The position numbers and the translations under genes were made by a program. A stretch of 64,000 nucleotides of DNA, taken from assembly GCA_963210315.1 (NCBI GenBank), contig OY723279.1:124001-188000 (forward strand), in the 5' to 3' direction. The notes under the pieces are model-generated. The model was given only the letters and a program-made list of their open reading frames with translations, searched no databases and had not been told where the DNA came from. The stretch is from Rhynchopus euleeides. Its lineage: Eukaryota; Euglenozoa; Diplonemea; Diplonemida; Diplonemidae. How positions within the stretch are numbered: position 1 is the stretch's first letter; each line of letters begins with the position of its first letter. Positions 23,831 through 33,222 of this stretch are shown here, piece by piece.

Positions 23831-24242
23831 GAACTTGGAGCCCCACCTCTGTGTCCTGAGTCTGGTGGAGTGTGGTGGTGGTCAAACGGTGTGTGCTCCA
23901 AGTTGTCGCCTTCTGAGGTTGCGAAAGGGGAACCGAAGATCCCTTCCACCTCGGGGGCGGGGCTAACAGTTAGTCCCCCCCAAGACGACACCACGCACCA
24001 CGCACCACCCCCACGTGGAAACGTCGGGTGGACCCTTTATGTTGTAACGCCATCGGCAACCCCCACACACAAACACATGCCCCTCCACCAACACTGCACC
24101 ACCCACACCCCATGACGTCCTTTTCTTTGAAATCATCAGCAGAGCATCTGACAGGCTCGAGAGGCAGCCCAGCCAGCAACCCTCCCATAGGCCAGCACGC
24201 CCGCTCTGCACACCCCGCCACCCCCCCACACTCCCTCACCTC

Positions 24243-25319
24243 AGGCAAACGCCGAGGATGGGGCCGGCAGGTCCGCAAGCGGGGACGGTGGCAGCGCAGC
24301 ATCGCCCTCATGCAGCAGCACCACAGCCCCCTCCTCCTCCTCCCCACCCCCTGCAGCCTTCCCCTCCACCGGGCACAGTAAGACGCCCCGCCCGGGCCCT
24401 GCTGGGTGTGCTGGGCAGCGTGCATCTGGCTTCTCTCGCTCAGCCCTTGCCATGCCCTGCCATGTCGCTGCCTTCGCCTCCTGCACCCCCACCCTGGAGC
24501 CCCGCAGGGGATCCCCTGTCGGAGCAGCACTGCCAGCAGCATAGCCCTTCCCGTGCTTCTGTGGGTAGCAACCCCCCTCTGTTGTTGCACCCCACCACTG
24601 CTGGCGCCTCTGCCGGCGCTGGGCCTGCCTCCCCTCGCTGCGCCACCGCAGAGGGCGGAGCTTCACCTCGCGCCGCTTGTTCCCCCGCGTGAAGTGGCGA
24701 CGGGGCGTGTCGGGCACGCCTCCACCGAGAGGAGGTCGTGACACCTCAGGGTGACAGAAGCACTGCCACCACCACCTCCTCCTCCTCCCCCTCCACCGCC
24801 CCCCACCTCCGGGGTACACCCGCGGCTCTTCAGGAGGTAGGAAACGGGGGGCTGCACGGAGGAGAGCATGCGCTGCATCTTGGAGGTGGCGAGGCTGCCC
24901 CAGGCGGTTGCAGCGCCGGAACCGGCACCGCCTCCGCCTCCACCGCCACCGCCACCGCCACGCCCCCCCGCGCCGCGCTTCCTGGGAAATGGCCCTGCTC
25001 TGTGGAGGGATTTGATCTCACCCCGGAGAGTCGCAATCCGGGCGTCGTGCTCCAGCTCCTCCGGGCAGCGCCCCGCATGCGCCTCCCTCTTGCGCTCCCC
25101 CCCCGCGGTGCCCCCGCAGGATCCCGGTCGGAGGTGGTTGAGGTGCTGCTGCTGCCTCCCTGCGGCTCCCAACCCCCCCTGTAGATCACCACCACCACCA
25201 CCACCGCCACCGCCACCCCCTGCTCCTCCCCTGAGCTTCGGCTGTGTGAGGCTGCCGTGGAGGGGGTGCGCCTCGATCCTCCTCAGCGCCGCAGAGAGAG
25301 TGAGGCGGGTCAGCAGCAA
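24243..25319 (-). other. Possible Gly-rich protein-coding remnant
   Basis: Two overlapping minus-strand frames (25319-24663 and 24819-24241) look partly protein-like. One has an amphipathic stretch (CPEELEHDARIATLRGEI) between long Gly runs. The other contains EAKAATWQGMARAEREKPDA. They might be exons or pieces of one frameshifted gene, and the first part is duplicated at 19624-20000. No known domain is recognised. The Gly and Pro runs come from GGT/CCA-type repeats, so chance coding is quite possible. Confidence 0.25.
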
Positions 25320-25441
25320 CTGCCGCAGCTCCTCCGTGCCAGTCGGGGGGCGGAGAACGCATCAACAGACCCACCACATGTCAGCTTCTCCGACACGCCG
25401 CACTGCGCCACGAAGGCACACAGCGCACAACTCCCCGCAGC

Positions 25442-25610
25442 TGTCGAGGCCTGCGCACGGTTACGACTGTGCCCGCTGGCAATGCAGCTGTCGAAAGGCC
25501 GTTCTCGATGCTGAAGGGGATCCTGGCGCTGAAGCATGCCTGCATGGGCACGGGGGTTAATTTTCTATGTGAATTGGGCTGCATCCATAATGTGACTGAG
25601 GCTACTGAGT
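25442..25610 (+). pseudogene. hAT transposase C-terminal dimerisation-domain remnant
   Basis: One plus-strand frame reads TTVPAGNAAVERPFSMLKGI, then about eight residues, then GVNFLCELGCIHN. This matches the hAT dimerisation-domain pattern (P-x2-SASVERxFS ... L-x2-NxxFLxxN). Upstream, the same frame gives only a short helical stretch before sense is lost, and stops follow. It is a decayed autonomous hAT copy. It may come from the lineage that moved the element at 7915-8595, but the ends cannot be compared. Confidence 0.6.
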
Positions 25611-25732
25611 GTTCCGGATCCCATCGCCCGATGTGACCCCAAATTGCGGCGCGAGTGTGAACAAGGCACTCGATAGGCACATGTCAAAGGGGGGTGAAGA
25701 GAGGGTCTGGGGGGCGGAGCCACCGCAACTGG

Positions 25733-25950
25733 CGGAGAGAACACTTGTCCCCTCCCCACCCTACTGGCGGGTCATATAAACACTGCCCGTCCCTCCCACC
25801 CTTCCTGCACAGACGATCCCACGGTGATGTGTCATGTGGAAGCACGTGCGGCTTCAGGCATTCGCACAACACACAACCAGCAGGGCGTCCTGCAAAGAGG
25901 AGCACAGTTTGTGTGACTGGCATAGCAGGGCTCGCGTTGCTCAGGATATG
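25733..25950 (+). repeat. 220-bp dispersed repeat, copy 1
   Basis: Almost identical to 58548-58762 over its whole length, with unrelated flanks. It contains a TATA-like GTCATATAAACA followed by a pyrimidine-rich stretch. No TIR, target duplication or ORF is evident. A small transcription unit, a short retroelement or a piece of a larger element are all possible. Confidence 0.7.
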
Positions 25951-26391
25951 AGGCCCCTCGCTTTGAGCTCTGCGGTTTGCGTTAGATCTGAAGGTTCGTT
26001 TGTTTTGATCAAAGGAGTTGGAACGCAGACCCCACTCTTTGTGCACACCACTCCCCGGTCTGATGAAGTGGTGTGAGTGGGGCCGCACGATCCCAGCTCA
26101 AGGCACAGAAGGTTGCCCTCAGTTGGCTACGCCGAACTAAACAAAACAAAAATACACAACGGGGTTCTCGCGACAGAGCCACAGCTCGTCAGTCAGTGAG
26201 GGGAAGTGGGGCTGTCGCTCACTCCTCCTCACTCAGCCACACCTGGTAGCGATAGCCCCCCCCCCCCCTAACTTGGCTAAGGGGGCACCCCATCTGCGAG
26301 GCACGGGGTGATCGGGATAGATGGAAGCGAACAAGAAGCACAGCCGCCCCCTCTGAGGTCTCTCTGAGGGACTACTACCTCACACCGCTTG

Positions 26392-26502
26392 GGGGGTCTT
26401 GGCTACGGGGGTGATCGTCAGTGCATTTTGGTGCATTTCCTGTTGAATTGGCTGGAAACTGACGAAGATTTGACGAAGGATAACAGCCAGCGGAAGACCC
26501 CC
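26392..26502 (+). mobile_element. MITE, TTN-target family, copy 3 (111 bp)
   Basis: Ends GGGGGTCTTGGCTAC and GCGGAAGACCCCC are each one base from copy 1. TTG flanks both sides (26389-26391, 26503-26505). The interior matches copy 1 almost throughout. The three copies carry TTC, TTT and TTG duplications, defining a TTN target. Confidence 0.8.
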
Positions 26503-26960
26503 TTGGTTCCCTCTTCTAACCTCCCGACACAAACAGATACTCAGGGGGGTGTCGATTCTGGACAAAAAATAAATTTTTTCAAAAAAAAACCGAAAAATCA
26601 GGGGAAAATGCTGAAAAATGGCAAAAAAAAGAGTATGGGGAGTTGGGTCCAGTTTAGCAAAGTCATCATATTTTTCGGGTGTTTTTTTGAATGGGACACC
26701 CGAAGAACCCGTTGAGACGTGAAGGACATCGTGAACATATCTGCCAGAGAATCCTCAAGCTTGGTGCCTCAAGAACGTGGGACAACACGGCGCTGCAGGC
26801 GCATCCTGGGCCGCAGACCAGCAAGCCGGCAAAATAGCCAAGGCCGCCTACACGGCGAGCCTTCTACAGATTCCAGATTGCTCAAACGAGCGTGTCCAGG
26901 AAGCTTGAGCTTTGGGTGGGGACGGGATGAAGTCATGGGGGGGGGGGGGGGCGGGGCGGG

Positions 26961-29960
26961 GGTGGCTGGGGGGAACCTCTAGAGGTAGGGGGCAACCCAT
27001 TAGTGGCTGGGGGGAACCTCTAGAGGTAGGTGGCAACCCATTGGTGGCTGGGGGGAACCTCTAGAGGTAGGTGGCAACCCATTAGTGGCTGGGGGGAACC
27101 TCTAGAGGTAGGGGGCAACCCATTGGTGGCTGGGGGGAACCTCTAGAGGCAGGGGGCAACCCATTGGTGGCTGGGGGGAACCTCTAGAGGTAGGGGGCAA
27201 CCTATTGGTGGCTGGGGGGAACCTCTAGAGGTAGGGGGCAACCCATTGGTGGCTGGGGGGAACCTCTAGAGGTAGGGGGCAACCTATTGGTGGCTGGGGG
27301 GAACCTCTAGAGGTAGGGGGCAACCCATTGGTGGCTGGGGGGAACCTCTAGAGGTAGGGGGCAACCCATTAGTGGCTGGGGGGAAGCTCTAGAGGTAGGG
27401 GGCAACCCATTGGTGGCTGGGGGGAACCTCTAGAGGTAGGGGGCAACCCATTGGTGGCTGGGGGGAACCTCTAGAGGTAGGTGGCAACCCATTAGTGGCT
27501 GGGGGGAACCTCTAGAGGTAGGGGGCAACCCATTGGTGGCTGGGGGGAACCTCTAGAGGTAGGGGGCAACCCATTAGTGGCTGGGGGGAACCTCTAGAGG
27601 TAGGGGGCAACCCATTAGTGGCTGGGGGGAACCTCTAGAGGTAGGTGGCAACCCATTGGTGGCTTGGGGGAACCTCTAGAGGTAGGGGGCAACCCATTGG
27701 TGGCTGGGGGGAACCTCTAGAGGTAGGTGGCAACCCATTGGTGGCTGGGGGGAACCTCTAGAGGCAGGGGGCAACCCATTAGTGGCTGGGGGGAACCTCT
27801 AGAGGTAGGGGGCAACCCATTAGTGGCTGGGGGGAACCTCTAGAGGTAGGGGGCAACCCATTGGTGGCTGGGGGGAACCTCTAGAGGTAGGGGGCAACCC
27901 ATTGGTGGCTGGGGGGAACCTCTAGAGGTAGGGGGCAACCCATTGGTGGCTGGGGGGAACCTCTAGAGGTAGGTGGCAACCCATTGGTGGCTGGGGGGAA
28001 CCTCTAGAGGTAGGTGGCAACCCATTAGTGGCTGGGGGGAACCTCTAGAGGTAGGGGGCAACCCATTGGTGGCTGGGGGGAACCTCTAGAGGTAGGGGGC
28101 AACCCATTAGTGGCTGGGGGGAACCTCTAGAGGTAGGGGGCAACCCATTGGTGGCTGGGGGGAACCTCTAGAGGTAGGGGGCAACCCATTGGTGGCTGGG
28201 GGGAACCTCTAGAGGTAGGTGGCAACCCATTGGTGGCTGGGGGGAACCTCTAGAGGTAGGTGGCAACCCATTAGTGGCTGGGGGGAACCTCTAGAGGTAG
28301 GGGGCAACCCATTGGTGGCTGGGGGGAACCTCTAGAGGTAGGGGGCAACCCATTGGTGGCTGGGGGGAACCTCTAGAGGTAGGGGGCAACCTATTGGTGG
28401 CTGGGGGGAACCTCTAGAGGCAGGTGGCAACCCATTGGTGGCTGGGGGGAACCTCTAGAGGCAGGGGGCAACCCATTAGTGGCTGGGGGGAACCTCTAGA
28501 GGTAGGGGGCAACCCATTGGTGGCTGGGGGGAACCTCTAGAGGTAGGGGGCAACCCATTAGTGGCTGGGGGGAACCTCTAGAGGTAGGGGGCAACCCATT
28601 AGTGGCTGGGGGGAACCTCTAGAGGCAGGGGGCAACCCATTGGTGGCTGGGGGGAACCTCTAGAGGTAGGTGGCAACCCATTAGTGGCTGGGGGGAACCT
28701 CTAGAGGTAGGGGGCAACCTATTGGTGGCTGGGCGGAACCTCTAGAGGTAGGGGTAACCCATTGGTGGCTGGGGGGAACCTCTAGAGGCAGGGGGCAACC
28801 TATTTGTGGCTGGGGGGAACCCCTAGAGGCAGGGGGTAACCCATTTGTGGGTGGGGGGAACCCCGAGAGGTAGGGGGTAACCCATTGGTAGGTGGGGGGA
28901 ACCCCTAGAGGCAGGGGGTAACCCGTTTGTGAGTGGGGGGAACCCCTAGAGGTAGGGGGTAACCCATTTGTGAGTGGGGGGAACCCCTAGAGGCAGGGGG
29001 TAACCCGTTTGTGGGTGGGGGGAACCCCTAGAGGCAGGGGGTAACCCGTTTGTGGGTGGGGGGAACCCCTAGAGGCAGGGGGTAACCCGTTTGTGAGTGG
29101 GGGGAACCCCTAGAGGTAGGGGGTAACCCATTTGTGAGTGGGGGGAACCCCTAGAGGCAGGGGGTAACCCGTTTGTGAGTGGGGGGAACCCCTAGAGGCA
29201 GGGGGTAACCCGTTTGTGGGTGGGGGGAACCCCTAGAGGCAGGGGGTAACCCGTTTGTGGGTGGGGGGAACCCCTAGAGGCAGGGGGTAACCCGTTTGTG
29301 AGTGGGGGGAACCCCTAGAGGTAGGGGGTAACCCATTTGTGAGTGGGGGGAACCCCTAGAGGCGGGGGGTAACCCGTTTGTGAGTGGGGGGAACCCCTAG
29401 AGGCAGGGGGTAACCCGTTTGTGGGTGGGGGGAACCCCTAGAGGCAGGGGGTAACCAGTTTGTGAGTGGGGGGAACCCCTAGAGGTAGGGGGTAACCAGT
29501 TTGTGAGTGGGGGGAACCCCTAGAGGTAGGGGGTAACCCATTTGTGAGTGGGGGGAACCCCTAGAGGCAGGGGGTAACCAGTTTGTGAGTGGGGGGAACC
29601 CCTAGAGGTAGGGGGTAACCCATTTGTGGGTGGGGGGAACCCCTAGAGGCAGGGGGTAACCCGTTTGTGAGTGGGGGGAACCCCTAGAGGTAGGGGGTAA
29701 CCCATTTGTGAGTGGGGGGAACCCCTAGAGGCAGGGGGTAACCCGTTTGTGGGTGGGGGGAACCCCTAGAGGCAGGGGGTAACCCGTTTGTGAGTGGGGG
29801 GAACCCCTAGAGGTAGGGGGTAACCCATTTGTGAGTGGGGGGAACCCCTAGAGGCAGGGGGTAACCCATTTGTGGCTGGGGGGAACCCCTAGAGGCAGGG
29901 GGTAACCCGTTTGTGAGTGGGGGGAACCCCTAGAGGCAGGGGGTAACCCGTTCGTGGGTG
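26961..29960 (+). repeat. Minisatellite of about 73 units, 41 bp each
   Basis: The unit is near GGTGGCTGGGGGGAACCTCT followed by AGAGGTAGGGGGCAACCCATT and contains the palindrome CCTCTAGAGG. Units up to about 28800 follow this type. The remaining roughly 28 units are a second subfamily (GAGTGGGGGGAACCCCTAGA ... TAACCCGTTT) in which the palindrome is broken. In the second block, gaggTag goes with cccAttt and gaggCag with cccGttt, and the variants recur in a rough 4-5-unit higher-order pattern. A 41-bp period cannot hold a reading frame. G-runs could form quadruplexes. Confidence 0.95.
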
Positions 29961-31596
29961 GGACCATTTGTGGTAAATTTACTGGGTTCTGGTGCCCACC
30001 GCCTCCCCTTTTGAGCGTTTGAAACAGCGTTTCCGGGACCCGGCACTGCTCGCAGTGGGCTCAAATGTCCAAAAACGACCCATTCTGGACCCCCCAAAAA
30101 AAAAATGCGAGCACCTCCCTCTTGGCACGCCGGTCTTACGACAACCCTGCCTGTTTCTGGTGCTGGGAAAAAAACGGAAAAAAACGGAAAATCAGGGTGT
30201 CGATTTTGGGATTTTCCGTTTTTTCGTTTTCTGTTTTTTTTCCGGATTTTTTTCGTCGATTTTTGACCAAGTCGCAGCCAGCGCCCACAGGCGGAAAAAA
30301 CGAAAAAAAAGGAAAAAACGGAAAAAATCGACACCCCCCAAAACGACCCATTCTGGACCCCCCCAAAAAAAAAATGCGAGCACCTCCCCCTTGGCACGCC
30401 GGTCTTACGACAACCCTGCCTATTTCTGGTGCTCGGAAAAAAACGGAAAAAAACGGAAAATCAGGGTGTCGATTTTGGGATTTTCCGTTTTTTCGTTTTC
30501 CGTTTTTTTTTCGTCGAATTTTGACCAAGTCGCAGCCAGCGCCCACAGGCGGAAAAAACGAAAAAAAAGGAAAAAACGGAAAAAAACCGAAAAAATCGAC
30601 ACCCCCCTCAGGGAAATTTCCAAAGGGGGCGCCCTCTGCGAGATGCCCAGCGAGGGTCTCCGCTTGCCTTCGTTCCATCTCAAGACATCCAGGGCCACTA
30701 CGAAGGCACAGCCACAGAGATTCCGGGTTTGCTCGGTGCGCTGGGCTGTCCACACGGCGAGACCACACCACACCACTGATGCAAGCAGCTCACCGAGGGG
30801 TCACGGATGTGTCCCTTTTGCTGTGCCGCTAAAAAACGCTTTGCTGCATATGGCACTGCCCATCGGCGAGTGTTACACTGGGCATGGCTGCCGCAGTGCC
30901 CAGTCCTAGAAACCTTGCACCGGCCTTATGGCCAGCTCCTACGGTTCCAGTCCCCTCGAAGTCGGTCTCGGGGGGGAAGCAAAGGGGGGGAGGCAAGGGT
31001 AGGGTAGGGTTGGGTTGGGGTGGGCCTGGGGGGTGGGATGCAGCAAAACCATTAAAGATATAGGGAGGATGTATAACGAACTGTAAATTCTGTAAAATTT
31101 TGTAAAAAATGGGGGGATTTTTTGGAAAAATGGCCAAAAAAAGAGTGTGGGGAGTTGGGTCCAGTTTAGCAAAGTCCGTGTATTTGGACGCGGCCCCTCA
31201 GATAAGGAAGCCGCGTCTCAGGTGTAGGATGAGGGGTGTTGTAGAATTTCAGGGTTGACCGCTATCCCTGGACCAACTCACCAAAACTGTGCTGGGATAT
31301 CGGAGACGGGAGCTCGAAAGTGGGAAGACCAAGCCGATCGTTTGTCCGTGCCAGGATCATTGAGGGAGAAAACAGAACAGATGGGGATCCTCCCTGACCC
31401 TGCAGGGCACATATATGAGACGGCGTGGCTGTATCACAACAGAAGGGACAGAAGAACATCAGGCCGCTAGGAAGCTGACCGTGTATCGCACAATCTTTGA
31501 CACAACATAGCATGACCAGAATTAGTGTGTGCCGCACCCCCCCACCCCCACCCCCCACCCCAGCTGACGTCACCTCCATGCGAGTGATTATATGTG
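29961..31596. other. Intergenic, repeats only
   Basis: Holds a two-copy tandem repeat (30075-30606), A- and T-rich stretches, a copy of the ggggagttgggtccagttta repeat (31151-31180) and C-runs near 31532-31560. Long plus-strand Lys-rich frames here are translations of A-rich repeats. A hairpin (ctggacctcctcc / ggaggaccag) lies at the 3' edge of the transposase gene near 31600-31632. Confidence 0.5.
30075..30606 (+). repeat. 268-bp tandem duplication
   Basis: Two near-identical copies start at acgacccattctggaccccc (about 30075 and 30343). Both contain gcgagcacctccc, an A-rich block, cgcagccagcgcccacaggc and end with tcgacacccccc. Copy 1 carries a small extra tccggattttt stretch. Confidence 0.85.
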
Positions 31597-33222
31597 TCAG
31601 CTGGACCTCCTCCTTTTTTCAGGAGGACCAGCGCCCCCGGACGAAACTGGTCTCTTCTTGCCGCTGGCGCCTAGACGAGCCCGTTTAGCTGGTACCACAT
31701 CGTCACTGCTGTCCGAACTGTCCGTAGTGAGATCGCAGGAGCCGGAGAGGGAAGCAGCAGCGACAGGATGAAGGTCTGGGTCGAAGGTCTCCTCTGCCCC
31801 GTCAACGTACTGGCGATCAGGGTCGGCGTCATCTTCCCATTCACTCGCTTCCTCGGACTCTGCGGTGCCCTGGCCAGGGGTGGCGTAACTGCCGTCGTCC
31901 CGGAAGACCCCCCACTCGGCAGGCTCCTCATTCATGAGCTCCGACCAGTGCTTGCGCTTTTTATGGTCAGTCCAGTGCGACATTGCGGTATTCGCATTGC
32001 GATGGGAGGCCTCCATCGCCGCACGGTCGAATGGGGACCCCGCCTGGCGCAAAAGGACACGGTTCAGGTTGGAGCATCCGACAGTGGGCAGTTCGGGCAA
32101 GCCCCACTTGAACCGGAAGTTGTGGAGGTGTGCAACAGCAGTGATACACGTGTCAATCCACCCGTCCCCGAGCCTGGTTGCCGGGACGTTCCACGGTTCC
32201 CGCATGACGGCCCACCCCGTCTTCAGCCGCCCGATGCAGCGTTCCACACAGGAACGGTCCACAGCGAAACCCCGGTTGAACTCCCGCTCTATGGCCGAAG
32301 CAAGGTTGGTATAGAAGTGGTTGTAGTCCGGGGTGCGATTTTCATCGCCCTTCCGGCTCGTGCGGCGGCTGGGGACAACGCATGAGGCAGCCTGTGGGAA
32401 TGCCCCATCAGCGATGACCACATCACATGCCCTCAGAGGGGGCCGGGAAATGCCAGAAGAGTGCGATGTAGTCGTACCCCACATTGCGGCATCAGCCATG
32501 GAGCCAGGAGCGACAGGAGAGATGTGAACAATCTGCCCAGATGGGGTAACCACGACCAACACCTTTGAAGCACACCGGTGATAATAGCCGGAGAACTTCG
32601 TGGTGTCGTACGTCACCTCCAGAGGGAAACAGTCCACAGCGAGGGTGGCACAGGGGGTGAAGGCGAAGCGACACACTTTCTCCGCTGCCCAGGGCTTCCG
32701 GAACCACTCCCTCCCCGCATCTCCCGTCCCGATCTCATCCAGAACAGTGGCGAGATACGTCACACCAATCTCCTTGTCGCGGGAGATCGCCAGCTTCCCG
32801 AGCGTCAAGCCCGGGAGGTGAGCACGGTATGCCTCCGGTCTAGTGGCGGGCTTGTGGCGGAGGTACACAAGGGCAACAAGCAGACGCCGGCGAGCGAATT
32901 CGTCGGTGTCGTCCCCGTACTGCTCAAAGAGGATGGTGAGCTGCCACGGGGTCAAGGATGTGGCAGCACTCGAAAAGTCATCGCTCCGTGTGGTGGAAAC
33001 ATTGAAGAAGATACACCACTCCTTCACACAGATGCTGGATGTTTTCACCCCAAGGAAGGGATGAACAGCATCACGCTCCTGCTCAGTTGCGCGCAGGGCA
33101 GCAAACTTCAGGCGGATCTGCCGGCTCTGCCTGAGGAACCGAGCCACCCGGTCCGAACAGTGGCTCCCCCACACGGCCTCGAATGCATCTTTCTGTGCAA
33201 TTCGTTTCTCTGCCGCTTTCAA
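31597..33222 (-). CDS. PIF/Harbinger-type DDE transposase (DDE_Tnp_4-like), needs upstream fusion
   Basis: The 541-codon frame has the IS5/Harbinger-like DDE layout: first Asp in LAVDCFPLEV, second in VVIADGAFPQ, Glu in CVERCIGRLK. The motifs DTTKFSGYYHRCASKVLVVV and GSMADAAMW between the first two are typical. It begins at a TTG; there is no in-frame ATG before the first catalytic Asp (the first is in GSMADA), so it cannot start on its own as an active enzyme. It lies in the -1 frame directly after the 895-codon ORF, whose stop overlaps it, with an A AAA AAC slippery heptamer just before the junction. The C-terminus is acidic, then basic (KKRPVSSGG). Confidence 0.85.
   Translation of the reverse strand: MKAAEKRIAQKDAFEAVWGSHCSDRVARFLRQSRQIRLKFAALRATEQERDAVHPFLGVKTSSICVKEWCIFFNVSTTRSDDFSSAATSLTPWQLTILFEQYGDDTDEFARRRLLVALVYLRHKPATRPEAYRAHLPGLTLGKLAISRDKEIGVTYLATVLDEIGTGDAGREWFRKPWAAEKVCRFAFTPCATLAVDCFPLEVTYDTTKFSGYYHRCASKVLVVVTPSGQIVHISPVAPGSMADAAMWGTTTSHSSGISRPPLRACDVVIADGAFPQAASCVVPSRRTSRKGDENRTPDYNHFYTNLASAIEREFNRGFAVDRSCVERCIGRLKTGWAVMREPWNVPATRLGDGWIDTCITAVAHLHNFRFKWGLPELPTVGCSNLNRVLLRQAGSPFDRAAMEASHRNANTAMSHWTDHKKRKHWSELMNEEPAEWGVFRDDGSYATPGQGTAESEEASEWEDDADPDRQYVDGAEETFDPDLHPVAAASLSGSCDLTTDSSDSSDDVVPAKRARLGASGKKRPVSSGGAGPPEKRRRSS

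Larger units (their letters stand above)
23831..26960. other. Intergenic region with repeats and a hAT remnant
   Basis: The stretch holds a possible low-complexity gene fragment (24243-25319, minus), a hAT transposase remnant (25442-25610), a 220-bp dispersed repeat (25733-25950), a MITE (26392-26502) and a repeat near 26634-26670 (ggggagttgggtccagttta) that recurs at 31151. A G-homopolymer (26937-26951) abuts the minisatellite. Confidence 0.5.

Noticed and set aside
26961..29960. CRISPR array
   Set aside because: Units are contiguous 41-bp tandem copies with no unique spacers; it is a eukaryotic minisatellite.
30065..30832. Lys-rich plus-strand protein
   Set aside because: Translation of an A-rich 268-bp tandem repeat; composition is dictated by A-runs.
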